In this document: piece after piece, positions 35,134 through 43,896 of the stretch | Numbering within the stretch: the first letter of the stretch is position 1 | Layout of the letters: each line of letters starts with the position of its first letter | Assembly: GCF_003013405.1 (NCBI RefSeq) | Contig: NZ_PXZL01000018.1 | Span: 24,803-88,802, forward strand | Source of the DNA: Brevibacillus formosus | GTDB lineage: Bacteria; Bacillota; Bacilli; Brevibacillales; Brevibacillaceae | Reading direction: 5' to 3' | DNA: 64,000 nucleotides | The notes under the pieces: model-generated | What the model saw: only the letters and a program-made list of their open reading frames with translations | What the model was told of the DNA's origin: nothing | Database searches by the model: none | Position numbers and translations under genes: made by a program

Positions 35134-35764
35134 TGATCATGCGATTGTACGCTCTGGGCTGGGGATGCTGATCAACGCCCAGGAGGACATGGAAGTCGTC
35201 GGTTATGCAGCTGACGGAAAAGAGGCATGTGAAAAAGCATTGGAAGTCCGGCCCAACGTCGTCCTGATGGATTTGAGCATGCCGCCTGGGGAAAACGGCT
35301 TGACGGCAACGGCCAGACTGAAGGAAACGGCACCAGATATTCAGGTGCTCGTGCTTACGATGCATGATGACGAGGAATACTTGTTTCGGGTACTGCAAGC
35401 TGGTGCTGCCGGCTATATATTAAAAAGTGCCCCTGACCTCGATTTGATCACGGCAATCCGTTCGGTCAATCAAGGCATGGCGTATTTGTATCCATCTGCG
35501 ACGAAATCTCTGATCGAGGAATTTTTGCAAATGGTCAAGAACGGTGAGGAGCAGGCCAAGTACGACATCCTGACTGATCGGGAAAAAGAAGTGCTGGTCT
35601 TGATTGCAAAGGGCTTCAGCAACAAGGAGATTGCTGAGCAGCTCACTGTTTCCGTTAAGACGGTGGAATCGCATAAAGCGCACATTATGGAAAAGCTCCA
35701 CCTGCGTACGAGGCCTGATTTGGTGCGGTATGCGATTAAGAAGGGCTGGCTGGATTTTGAGTAA
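35108..35764 (+). CDS. nreC: NreC-like response regulator (NarL/FixJ family)
   Basis: This 218-residue protein has a receiver domain with DD at 9-10, phosphorylated Asp55 (VVLMDLSMP) and a conserved lysine in YILKSAP, followed by a LuxR-type helix-turn-helix (LTDREKEVLVLIAKGFSNKEIAEQLTVSVKTVESHKAHIMEKL). It is the partner of the overlapping kinase. Its probable targets are the palindromes before nreB and before the downstream oxidase operon. Confidence 0.92.
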   Translation: MSIRVLIADDHAIVRSGLGMLINAQEDMEVVGYAADGKEACEKALEVRPNVVLMDLSMPPGENGLTATARLKETAPDIQVLVLTMHDDEEYLFRVLQAGAAGYILKSAPDLDLITAIRSVNQGMAYLYPSATKSLIEEFLQMVKNGEEQAKYDILTDREKEVLVLIAKGFSNKEIAEQLTVSVKTVESHKAHIMEKLHLRTRPDLVRYAIKKGWLDFE

Positions 35765-35765
35765 G

Positions 35766-35794
35766 GACGATCCCAATACGGGGTCGTCTTTTTT
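35766..35794 (+). terminator. Terminator after nreC
   Basis: GACGATCCC (35766-35774) pairs with GGGGTCGTC (35780-35788) with one G-T pair, then a run of T. Confidence 0.88.
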
Positions 35795-35837
35795 TGTGTC
35801 GAACCTGTGACCAAAAACGGTCATAAAACGGTCGAAA

Positions 35838-35905
35838 TCAGGGGTTTCCCGGAACATTTTAGGGGATTTCCCCGAATTACTTCCAAGGGGTTCCAGCGGT
35901 AGAAT
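35838..35905 (+). promoter_or_regulatory. Two NreC-type boxes and promoter of the ba3 oxidase operon
   Basis: TCAGGGGTTTCCCGGA (35838-35853) and TAGGGGATTTCCCCGA (35860-35875) match the palindrome before nreB. Their starts are 22 bp apart, two DNA turns. The second is followed by a weak -35 (TTACTT 35877-35882) and TAGAAT (35900-35905), the same geometry as at the nre promoter. Confidence 0.7.
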
Positions 35906-35961
35906 GAAGGCGTGAAAACTACACCGCGCCCATGAGGCACGTAGGAAAGGAGATGAGCGCG

Positions 35962-36129
35962 ATGGAGACGCAAGTTGACAAGGCGGAGAAAGGCAAGAAA
36001 TCTAGATCCAGCAAGCTGCAAACGGACCAGGAAGACTTGAAGGGAACGTTTGTCGCGGTTCTGATCGTCGGAGGTATCATTTTAGTCGGTTGGTTGGGTG
36101 TATTCGGGCTTTTTCTGGATAGGGCGTAA
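35962..36129 (+). CDS. Cytochrome c oxidase subunit IIa
   Basis: This 55-residue protein has a charged N-terminus and one membrane helix (LKGTFVAVLIVGGIILVGWLGVFGLFLDR), the pattern of subunit IIa of ba3-type oxidases. ATG 35962 has AAAGGAG nine bases upstream; ATG 35953 touches that site and is less likely. It is the first gene of the oxidase operon, 23 bp before subunit II. Confidence 0.88.
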   Translation: METQVDKAEKGKKSRSSKLQTDQEDLKGTFVAVLIVGGIILVGWLGVFGLFLDRA

Positions 36130-36152
36130 TAAGGAAGTAAAGGAGGGTACTT

Positions 36153-36620
36153 ATGCATTTGCATCGATATGAAAAAATCTGGTTGATGCTTGGCGCAGGC
36201 GGTTTGGCCTTATTTATTGTATTGTTGTGCGTCAATGCGTTTGCCATGGGGATGGCTCCGCCAAGTAATATGGAAATGATTGATCCGGAGAAGGTTACGG
36301 AGACGCCTCCTTTTGATAAACCAGGCTTGAAGCAGGTAGGAGACAACGAATATGACGCCTACATGACAGCATTTGCGTTCGGCTTCGCTCCGACCAAGAT
36401 GGAAATACCGGTTGGCGCAACGGTGAATTTCCACGTCACGAGTCCAGACGTTATTCACGGTTTCCAGATTCCAGAGACCAATATTAACTTCATGGTTCTG
36501 CCTGGGCACATCAGCTCGGCGACACATACGTTTGACAAGCCAGGCGAGTATTTGATCCTTTGTAACGAATACTGTGGCGCAGGTCATCAGGTAATGGCGA
36601 CCACAATTATTGTGAAATAA
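36153..36620 (+). CDS. ba3-type cytochrome c oxidase subunit II
   Basis: This 155-residue subunit has one N-terminal membrane helix and a cupredoxin domain that binds the dinuclear CuA centre. The ligands are the His in DVIHGF and C137, C141, H145 and M148 in the CNEYCGAGHQVM motif. Its short length and single helix are typical of B-type (ba3) oxidases. It passes electrons from cytochrome c to subunit I. Confidence 0.93.
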   Translation: MHLHRYEKIWLMLGAGGLALFIVLLCVNAFAMGMAPPSNMEMIDPEKVTETPPFDKPGLKQVGDNEYDAYMTAFAFGFAPTKMEIPVGATVNFHVTSPDVIHGFQIPETNINFMVLPGHISSATHTFDKPGEYLILCNEYCGAGHQVMATTIIVK

Positions 36621-36635
36621 AGGTAGGTGAATTCT

Positions 36636-38309
36636 ATGGTAATCGCACGGAAGATCGACGATACACTCCCCCATGTTCCGGTTCAGCGTTCTGCGGCAAC
36701 ACTTAGTTTGGCCTATGTGTGGGTAGCTTATATTGCATTCGGATTGGCAGCAGTGGCAGGGATGGTACAGGGCATGGTTCGCGGTGGAATCATGGAACTG
36801 CCGAGCTGGACAAATTATTATCAAATTTTGACCGCCCATGGCGTGTTGATGGCACTTATTTTTACTACGTACTTCATCGTCGGATTTATTTTCTCAGGAG
36901 TCGCCCGCACCACAGGTGGTTCCCTGCACGGAGCCGCTCTGAAATTTGGATGGGCAGGCTGGATTCTCATGACGCTAGGGACGTTGATGGCTGTTGTCAC
37001 TATTCTGATGAATGAAGCCTCTGTCCTTTATACATTCTACGCACCACTCAAAGCATCTCCGTACTTTTACATTGGTTCTGCCTTGCTCGTAGTAGGAAGC
37101 TGGCTAGCGGGATTCGGGGTTTTTGCCAGCTATCGCAAATGGAAACGCGAAAATAAAGGGAAAACGTCTCCGCTTTTTCTCTACATGGGGGTCACTACTT
37201 ACATCCTGTGGATTACTGCGACGATTCCTGTAGCGGTGGAGGTTCTGTTCCAACTCATCCCGTGGTCACTCGGGCTGGTCCCAACGATTAATGTCATGCT
37301 CAGTCGTACGCTGTTCTGGTTTTTTGGTCATCCGCTCGTTTATTTCTGGCTATTGCCTGCTTATATGGCGTGGTATGTATGCTTACCAAGAATCATCGGC
37401 GGTCACATCTTCAGTGATTCGCTCAGCCGACTCGCTTTTATCTGCCTGCTGTTGTTCTCGATTCCTGTCGGGTTCCACCACCAATTAATGGAGCCGGGAA
37501 TCTCACCAGCATGGAAAATGATCCACGTTACACTGACGCTGATTGTTGTAATCCCATCTTTGATGACAGCATTTTCGATGTTTGCCATCTTTGAAACGAC
37601 TGGACGTAAAAAAGGCGGAGTTGGACTTTTCGGTTGGTTCAAAAAACTGCCTTGGACAGACGTACGTTTCTTTGCTCCATTTGTAGGGATGCTGTTCTTC
37701 ATTCCTGGCGGAGCTGGGGGAATTATTAATGCAAGTAACCAGATTAACGCGGTCGTGCACAATACGATTTGGGTTACGGGTCACTTCCACATCACGGTAG
37801 GAGCAGCTGTTGCGCTCACCTTCTTCGGTGTCACCTTTTGGCTGATTCCAGCATTGACCGGACGGCAGTTGACCAAGACTGCGAATCGGATGGGAATGGT
37901 GCAAACGGTATTCTGGGCAGTAGGAATGTTCTTGATGTCGCTCGCCATGCACACGATGGGCCTGCAAGGAGCGCCACGCCGCACAGACTACACAACCTAT
38001 ATGGATCATCCGTTAGCTCTGGGCTGGATGGATTACCAGCGCGTGATGGCTTTCGGTGGAGGACTGTTGTTCGTATCTGCGATTCTCTTGATCCTGATCT
38101 TGCTGTACCTGACGTTCTACGCACCAAAAGGGAATACAGAATATCCGATTGCCGAGACAGAAACGACCCAAGAAGTTCCAAAAATTTTGGAACGCTGGCC
38201 AGTTTGGATTGGATTGGTCGCCTTCCTGATTATTCTCGCCTACGGTTATCCGATTTTGCAACAAATTCAGCACCAGGCACCAGGCTCGCCGCCTTTTGTC
38301 ACTTGGTAA
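36636..38309 (+). CDS. ba3-type cytochrome c oxidase subunit I
   Basis: This 557-residue haem-copper oxidase has about 13 helices. The haem and CuB ligands are visible in LTAHGVLMALIF, the helix VI region FFGHPLVYFWLLPAY, GFHHQLMEPG, and VTGHFHITVGAAVALTF. HPLVYFW with its cross-linked His/Tyr is clear. B-type oxidases use one proton channel and work well at low O2, which fits control by an NreB-like O2 sensor. ATG 36636 has AGGTAGGTG upstream. Confidence 0.94.
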   Translation: MVIARKIDDTLPHVPVQRSAATLSLAYVWVAYIAFGLAAVAGMVQGMVRGGIMELPSWTNYYQILTAHGVLMALIFTTYFIVGFIFSGVARTTGGSLHGAALKFGWAGWILMTLGTLMAVVTILMNEASVLYTFYAPLKASPYFYIGSALLVVGSWLAGFGVFASYRKWKRENKGKTSPLFLYMGVTTYILWITATIPVAVEVLFQLIPWSLGLVPTINVMLSRTLFWFFGHPLVYFWLLPAYMAWYVCLPRIIGGHIFSDSLSRLAFICLLLFSIPVGFHHQLMEPGISPAWKMIHVTLTLIVVIPSLMTAFSMFAIFETTGRKKGGVGLFGWFKKLPWTDVRFFAPFVGMLFFIPGGAGGIINASNQINAVVHNTIWVTGHFHITVGAAVALTFFGVTFWLIPALTGRQLTKTANRMGMVQTVFWAVGMFLMSLAMHTMGLQGAPRRTDYTTYMDHPLALGWMDYQRVMAFGGGLLFVSAILLILILLYLTFYAPKGNTEYPIAETETTQEVPKILERWPVWIGLVAFLIILAYGYPILQQIQHQAPGSPPFVTW

Positions 38310-38327
38310 GACAATACGTACGAAAAA

Positions 38328-38368
38328 AGCCGCTCATTCCGTTTGGAAGCGAGCGGCTCTCCTTTTTT
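38328..38368. terminator. Bidirectional terminator between oxidase operon and a small minus-strand gene
   Basis: AGCCGCTC (38328-38335) pairs with GAGCGGCT (38351-38358); an A run lies before it and a T run after it, so it can serve both strands. Confidence 0.85.
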
Positions 38369-38471
38369 AAAAAAACTCTAGCGCTGCCAATTCGGTAAAG
38401 GCAAGAATCAGATACCCGATTGCCAAAAGCCATAGGGCGAGAATTCTGAGGTCTTCCTCTTCAAATGGCAT
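38367..38471 (-). CDS. Small single-span membrane protein
   Basis: This 34-residue protein starts MPFEEEDLRIL and has one hydrophobic helix (ALWLLAIGYLILAFTELAAL). A strong site AAAGGAGGAG lies just before the ATG. I do not recognise a family. The gene ends at the shared terminator with the oxidase operon. Confidence 0.6.
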   Translation of the reverse strand: MPFEEEDLRILALWLLAIGYLILAFTELAALEFF

Positions 38472-38532
38472 ACAACTCCTCCTTTTTCTCTTGTTAGCAC
38501 AACATATTCAAGAGGGAGGACATTGGTTTAGC

Positions 38533-39288
38533 TTATGGCTCGTATATCATTTTGCGTGTCATTCCGCCATCTATAATCAGCTCAGTACCCGTAATGAAGT
38601 CGTTGTCCTTTTGTGTCAAAAATAGGCACGCACGGGCAATATCGTCGGGTGTACCTACGCGACCCGCCGGATGCTGGGCATGATCACCGGGACGAAGAGC
38701 GGCATAATCGCGGTGTTCAATCCAACCGGGAGAGATCGCATTGACACGAATCCCATCGGGGCCGAGTGAGACACCAAGCGCATGTGTTAAGGATAAAATG
38801 CCTCCTTTGGAAGCCGCGTATGCCTCCGAGTGAGGCTCGGACATGTGAGCCCGCGTCGAACAAAGATTAAGGATCGCGCCTCCACCATGGCGACGCATGA
38901 TTTTGGCTGCTTCCCTTGATGCGAGAAAAACACTGCGCAAATTCGTGTTCAAGATATGGTCCCACGCTTCGACTGTCAGTTCATAAGGGGATTCCCATAC
39001 AGACAAGCCCGCGTTGTTGATCAAAACATCGAGCCGCCCCCAGCGTTCATCGACGGTTCTCATCAACTGTTCGATCTGCGCCGGCACGCTGACGTCGATG
39101 TGCTCGAAATGGGCTGTGCCTTTCACTGTTTCAGTCGTGTTGATTAGCGAGGCCGTTTCCTCTCCCGCTGCGCGATTGTATTCGGCGATGACGACATGTG
39201 CCCCTTCGGCAGCATACATGGTGGCGACAGCCCGTCCGATGCCTTGGCCACCGCCTGTGACGATGACAATGTTATCCGTGTATTTCAT
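38533..39288 (-). CDS. Short-chain dehydrogenase/reductase
   Basis: This 251-residue NAD(P)-dependent oxidoreductase has the Rossmann motif TGGGQGIGRAV, the NNAG motif (INNAGLSV), the catalytic Ser near LCSTRAH and the YAASK pair. The end IDGGMTRKMIY is typical. ATG 39288 with GGAGGC upstream is chosen over an earlier in-frame ATG. The substrate is unknown. It is divergent from the nitroreductase gene. Confidence 0.9.
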   Translation of the reverse strand: MKYTDNIVIVTGGGQGIGRAVATMYAAEGAHVVIAEYNRAAGEETASLINTTETVKGTAHFEHIDVSVPAQIEQLMRTVDERWGRLDVLINNAGLSVWESPYELTVEAWDHILNTNLRSVFLASREAAKIMRRHGGGAILNLCSTRAHMSEPHSEAYAASKGGILSLTHALGVSLGPDGIRVNAISPGWIEHRDYAALRPGDHAQHPAGRVGTPDDIARACLFLTQKDNDFITGTELIIDGGMTRKMIYEP

Positions 39289-39415
39289 CGAGAGTGCCTC
39301 CAAACAATAGGGTATAAAGCGAACTGTAAAAAGTAATTGCAAAATGTTTGTAACGATAATAAAGTAAGTAGTATATTTTTAACAGCGTACTATACAGTAT
39401 GGAGGAGATTTAACC

Positions 39416-40048
39416 ATGAGTACAGAAGTGAAAATTTCCGCTGAACAGGTAATGGAAGCCCGTCACAGCGTGCGTAAATACGATCCGAATGAAAAAATTC
39501 CACAAGGCGAGCTGAACGAAATCCTGCGTCTTGCAGCAAGTGCACCTTCGGCCTGGAATTTGCAGCATTGGCGTTTTCTCGTCGTGACCGATCCTGCTAT
39601 CAAAGAAAAATTGCTCCCAATCGCACACAATCAGCAGCAGGTAGTGGATGCTTACGCTACGATCATCATTCTTGGCGATCTGGAGGCTTATAAGTCTGCT
39701 CGCCCTGTTTATGATGAAGCATTGGCAAAAGGTTACGTTACAGAGCAAGTACGGGAGAGCATGATCGCACAAATCGAAGGGGCGTACAATAACAACCCGG
39801 AAATCGCGCGTGATGAAGCAATCCGTAATTCGTCCTATGCAGCGATGCAGCTCATGCTGGCGGCAAAAGCAAAAGGATACGACACGTGCCCAATGGGTGG
39901 CTACAACCGTGATGCGCTCATTAAAGAGCTGAATATCCCATCCCGCTATTTGCCAACACTCATGCTGACTTTGGGGAAAGCAAGCGTGCAAGCCTATTCG
40001 ACTTCCCGTTTTGGCCTGGAAGAATTGGTCATTCAAAACAGCTTCTAA
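39416..40048 (+). CDS. Nitroreductase family protein
   Basis: This 210-residue FMN enzyme has the family start ARHSVRKYDPNEKIP, the FMN-binding SAPSAWNLQHWRFLVV, and GYDTCPMGGYNRDALIKEL. It resembles Bacillus YodC/MhqN enzymes that reduce quinones or nitro compounds with NAD(P)H. GGAGGAGATTT precedes ATG 39416. It is a single-gene unit with a strong terminator. Confidence 0.9.
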   Translation: MSTEVKISAEQVMEARHSVRKYDPNEKIPQGELNEILRLAASAPSAWNLQHWRFLVVTDPAIKEKLLPIAHNQQQVVDAYATIIILGDLEAYKSARPVYDEALAKGYVTEQVRESMIAQIEGAYNNNPEIARDEAIRNSSYAAMQLMLAAKAKGYDTCPMGGYNRDALIKELNIPSRYLPTLMLTLGKASVQAYSTSRFGLEELVIQNSF

Positions 40049-40064
40049 TAGCGTGTACAAACAG

Positions 40065-40114
40065 AAAAAAACTCATCCACTCCTCATGCTAATGAGGGCA
40101 GGGTGAGTTTTTTT
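40065..40114. terminator. Bidirectional terminator between nitroreductase and sensor kinase genes
   Basis: AAAAAAACTCATCC pairs with GGGTGAGTTTTTTT, and CCTCAT with ATGAGG inside. The converging genes share it. Confidence 0.9.
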
Positions 40115-40151
40115 CATATCTTCCCCAGGAGAGCGATTCGCTCTTCCTGCC

Positions 40152-41546
40152 TTATTGATTCGCCAGCAACGGTAAATCCACCATAATCGATGTTCCTTGA
40201 CCAAGTGCGCTGCTGACCGAAAACCGTCCGGCATGGAGTTGAATGATCTCTTTGCAGATCGCCAATCCCAGACCACTGCCGGAGAGCTTGGAGCGTCCCT
40301 TGAAAAACTTTTCTGTAACATGCGGCAGGTCTTCCGGGTTAATGCCTTCACCAGTATCCGTGACGGTGACAAGGAGCCTATCGCCTGACAAGGAAGCTGC
40401 GATGACGATCGACCCTTTTTGTGGCGTGAATTTCAACGCGTTGTCCAATAGATTCACAAATACTTGCTTCAGCCGATTCGGGTCTCCCATAACCATGAGT
40501 GGGGTAGGGGGAGTCTCCAGTTTCAACTCGATTTGTTTCGCGTTGGCACGGACCGAAAATTGAAGATGCAAATCTTGAAGAAGATCCCGGACATCCATGC
40601 GTTCACGAGACAATTTCATCTCACCGGATTGAAACTTCGAGAAATCGAGCAATTCCTCGACGAGCCCGATCAAACGATCTGTCTCCTTGGAGATGACTTC
40701 CAAACCGAGCATCGTCTCTTCAGGCTCTTCCAAACCCCCTGAGATGAGTGTTTCACCCCACCCTTTAATTGACGTAAGTGGGGTTCGCAGCTCATGGGAG
40801 ACAGAGGAGATGAAGTCATTTTTCAGCTTTTCGTTTTTCCCAATCTCCATTGCCATGTAATTGAAAGTATCGGCAAGGGTACCTACCTCATCATCGAATC
40901 GTTTTGGCGCGCGGACAGCGAAATTTCCTTCCGCCATTTGTTTGGCAGCATTCGTTAATTCTTCGATAGGGTCGACGATTCGTTTTGCCATGAGCAGGCT
41001 GAGTGCAAAAGCGAGGACGACTACGCTTGCACCAACGCCAGCGCCGTATAAGGCAATGCGATTTACTGCTTGATAGAGCGGTTCAGCGGAGATTGTGTAA
41101 CGCAGAACGCCTACAAATTCTCCGCTGTACGTAAGCGGATTGGACACCGCGATGACACGCTCTCGTGACTGTGGACTTTTCCCAATGTACAGACCACTTT
41201 GCCCCTTGAGGGCATCCATGACGTCAGGAGTATTGATGATCTCGCTGGTCTGAAAGCCGTATGAATTGAGAATGACTTTTCCTCCCGGGTCCAAGACCTC
41301 AATTTTGGCGTATTCCTGATTCGAAACATTCTCCAAAATGTATCGTGCTTTGTCTTTTAACCGATAGCCAGTGGCGTACTTGTTAATAAAATTGGTGAAG
41401 GTCGTGCTGCGGGTCACTAATGCTTCGGTCGCAGTCCCGATGTAATACGTATGAACGGCCCAGTAAAACAGTCCTTCCAAGAGCAGTACGATCAGAAGGA
41501 GGATCAGGCCGAAATGAAGAACCAGCCTACTCTTAATGCCTTTCAT
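40152..41546 (-). CDS. HAMP-domain sensor histidine kinase
   Basis: This 464-residue membrane kinase has a helix at about 10-32, an extracellular sensor domain of about 130 residues, a second helix (ALYGAGVGASVVVLAFALSLLMA), a HAMP domain, HisKA with VSHELRTPLTSIKGW and HATPase motifs NLLDNALKFTP, DTGEGI and GSGLGLAI. ATG 41546 overlaps the regulator gene by 14 bases. The signal is unknown. It forms a two-component system with the upstream OmpR-type regulator. Confidence 0.92.
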   Translation of the reverse strand: MKGIKSRLVLHFGLILLLIVLLLEGLFYWAVHTYYIGTATEALVTRSTTFTNFINKYATGYRLKDKARYILENVSNQEYAKIEVLDPGGKVILNSYGFQTSEIINTPDVMDALKGQSGLYIGKSPQSRERVIAVSNPLTYSGEFVGVLRYTISAEPLYQAVNRIALYGAGVGASVVVLAFALSLLMAKRIVDPIEELTNAAKQMAEGNFAVRAPKRFDDEVGTLADTFNYMAMEIGKNEKLKNDFISSVSHELRTPLTSIKGWGETLISGGLEEPEETMLGLEVISKETDRLIGLVEELLDFSKFQSGEMKLSRERMDVRDLLQDLHLQFSVRANAKQIELKLETPPTPLMVMGDPNRLKQVFVNLLDNALKFTPQKGSIVIAASLSGDRLLVTVTDTGEGINPEDLPHVTEKFFKGRSKLSGSGLGLAICKEIIQLHAGRFSVSSALGQGTSIMVDLPLLANQ

Positions 41547-42240
41547 CTGGGACGTCCTTTCGCCACAGGTAGCCATACCCCCAGACTGTCTCCAGGAAAG
41601 CTGGATGAGCCGGATCGTCCTCGATTTTTTGCCGGATTCGGCGGATATTCACATCAACGATTTTTAAGTCCCCGACAAAAAATTGACCCCAAACTGCTGT
41701 CAAAATCTCGTCCCGACTGATGGCTTTGTTCGCATTTTCTGCGAGTAATTTGATGATGGCAAATTCTTTCGGCGTGAGGTCAATTTCTTGTTCCGCCCGA
41801 GTCAGCTTGCGTTCATCGAGCAGCAGCGTGAAGGGGGCAATGTTAATTTCATTTTTGTCCTCAGCCTCAGGAATCGGTGTCAATCTGCGGTGCAACGCTT
41901 TGACACGGGCCAGCAGTTCCGCAGGGCTAAATGGCTTGGAGACGTAATCATCCGCCCCGAATTCGAGACCCATGACTTTGTCCAGCTCCTGGCTTTTGGC
42001 CGTGAGCATAATGATCCCAAGGCGCGGATATTTTTTTCGCAGCTGCCCGCATACTTCGAAGCCATCAATACCGGGGAGCATGACGTCAAGAATTGCAATG
42101 ACGATGTCCGATTGTTGATCGGCGAGATCAAGTGCCTCTTCTCCGGTCCCAGCCTCGATTACCTCATAGCCCTCGCGCTTGAGATTGATGCGCACAAAAT
42201 CGCGGATGGATTTCTCGTCTTCCAGTAATAGAACCTTCAT
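41533..42240 (-). CDS. OmpR-family response regulator
   Basis: This 235-residue regulator has a receiver domain (EDEKSIRDFV, phosphorylated Asp in AILDVMLPGIDGFEV, Lys in YVSKPFSP) and a winged-helix output domain (LTPKEFAIIKLLAENANKAISRDEIL, VDVNIRRIRQKIE, GYGYLWR). It is the first gene of the pair with the kinase. A lipoprotein gene lies 37 bp upstream on the same strand and may share its transcript. Confidence 0.94.
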   Translation of the reverse strand: MKVLLLEDEKSIRDFVRINLKREGYEVIEAGTGEEALDLADQQSDIVIAILDVMLPGIDGFEVCGQLRKKYPRLGIIMLTAKSQELDKVMGLEFGADDYVSKPFSPAELLARVKALHRRLTPIPEAEDKNEINIAPFTLLLDERKLTRAEQEIDLTPKEFAIIKLLAENANKAISRDEILTAVWGQFFVGDLKIVDVNIRRIRQKIEDDPAHPAFLETVWGYGYLWRKDVPDERH

Positions 42241-42277
42241 AGGGCAAATCTCCTTGATAAGGATTTACTATTTCACT

Positions 42278-43642
42278 TTATTCCCGGTTCGTCACCGGCT
42301 TGTAGAGATGACGAACCTCCTCTGCGGTAAGCTGCATCGATCGATATTCTGCGAGAGCAGCCTTTCCAAGGGTAGGTGTCGTTTGCGGTAAAATGGCGAT
42401 CAAGACTTGTTTTCCCTCTTCCTTTAGCAAAATGTAGGGAACTTGCTTTTGCTTCAATCCGCTTTCAAATTTGATCCATTCGTTTTGTGGAATGCTTTGC
42501 AGCGTTAGTAATTCTGCCTTATTTTTCCCATTTGCACCGTAATATTGGAATCGGACAAGAAGTGGATTCGTATCATGGTTGATGGAGATGGTGTACTTTT
42601 CGCCCCATTTTGCCGGAATCTTGAGGTCAAAGCCCTGTGCATAATTTTGATAATGATCCTCGATGTGTTTCAAGCCCGTTTTCCCGTCCCATTGGAAGTA
42701 GGAGGAGACCCAAGGGATTTCTGCCATAGCCAAATCCTCTGTCCCAGCAGGTTGTATTTTCGTGCCGATCTCGATGATGCCATCACCGTTGATATCTTCA
42801 CTTTCCAGAGAATAAGGCTTGAAGGTCAGGTCCATCTCTCCTTCTATTTTTGCCAAAGGGTTGGACAGTTGTCCATTGTCCCAGAGGAGTAGTTCAGTGG
42901 AAGCAGAGTGAGCACCTAAACCAGCATCAATAAATAGTCCGTTTCGGGTTGGCGATGCTTTTCCGATGATAGCCTGATAGTAACCATTCACATATCCGTC
43001 AAGGGCTAGCTCCGTCTTTTTTGCGATTGTGCCATTCGCCGCCCCATACAGCTCGGCTTTGGATGTGAAGTTATTTTTATCGAGAACAACGAGAGCGAGA
43101 TCCGCATGATCATCTCCTGTCAAATCGCCTACTGCCATAATGGAATAGGGCTGCTTCATCAATTCCTGAGTCATATTATTCGCTAGCGAATAAACGGAGA
43201 GCTCTTTGTTCAAATCTTCGCCGCCTCCCATTCCAATCAGCATTTCCGGAATTTTGTCCCCTGTGAGATCTTGAAAAGAGACGTAATCCAATTCGCTGCC
43301 GACGCCAGTAAAGGAGGAGAGCTTTTCCCAGTTTCCCTGCTTTTGGGTAAGCACAAGCACACCGATTTCATAATCGGTTTTTTCGGTTTTGTAAAAAGCG
43401 ACGACCTCTGCAACCCCATCCCCGTTTAGATCCTGTAGGGAGACGGCACTGGCTTCTGCGGGATGAAGAGGAACAGATAATTGTGACCCAGCCGGCAAAA
43501 ATTGCATGACGGCCTGATTGATCGACTTCTGATCGCCGTCTGCTGACGGGGCGCGCATCAATTCATTGGGTGTATCTGTGAGTCCGCAACCGCTAACAAG
43601 CGAAGCGCAGAGTGCTGTCGTTACGAGCCAAGCCTTTTTCAT
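42278..43642 (-). CDS. FG-GAP/VCBS-like repeat lipoprotein
   Basis: This 454-residue lipoprotein has a signal peptide with SLVSGC (lipid Cys19). Repeated acidic calcium-binding-like loops appear in DLNGDGVAEVVAF, DLTGDKIPEMLIG, DLTGDDHADLALV and DINGDGIIEIGTK, which suggests a beta-propeller of FG-GAP/VCBS type. It is probably an envelope sensor or adhesion protein. Its position just ahead of the two-component genes suggests a functional link. ATG 43642 is chosen as the start of the signal peptide. Confidence 0.78.
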   Translation of the reverse strand: MKKAWLVTTALCASLVSGCGLTDTPNELMRAPSADGDQKSINQAVMQFLPAGSQLSVPLHPAEASAVSLQDLNGDGVAEVVAFYKTEKTDYEIGVLVLTQKQGNWEKLSSFTGVGSELDYVSFQDLTGDKIPEMLIGMGGGEDLNKELSVYSLANNMTQELMKQPYSIMAVGDLTGDDHADLALVVLDKNNFTSKAELYGAANGTIAKKTELALDGYVNGYYQAIIGKASPTRNGLFIDAGLGAHSASTELLLWDNGQLSNPLAKIEGEMDLTFKPYSLESEDINGDGIIEIGTKIQPAGTEDLAMAEIPWVSSYFQWDGKTGLKHIEDHYQNYAQGFDLKIPAKWGEKYTISINHDTNPLLVRFQYYGANGKNKAELLTLQSIPQNEWIKFESGLKQKQVPYILLKEEGKQVLIAILPQTTPTLGKAALAEYRSMQLTAEEVRHLYKPVTNRE

Positions 43643-43896
43643 TTCAAATGTTCCTTTCTGTTGCTGCATCCATTTGACTATATTGTAGCTTGCCCATCCA
43701 GCAAAATTGTTGCAAAACGGTAAAAAAACCCGTTATCGAGCTTTTCAAGAACGAGCGAACATGCTCTAAGCTACCTTATACAGGAAAAAAGTGCGAGAGA
43801 ACAGGGAACATTTTACTAGCAACAATTTACCTAGCAAATTCGTTTAAAAATGTAGGATAGGAGTTGGATGTTATCTATACGAAGGAGGAGAATAGG

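Noticed and set aside
34063..35764. Assigning the two-component pair to DegS/DegU or LiaS/LiaR
   Set aside because: The cysteine spacing in the PAS domain and lack of membrane helices fit NreB; DegS has no such cysteines and LiaS is membrane-bound.
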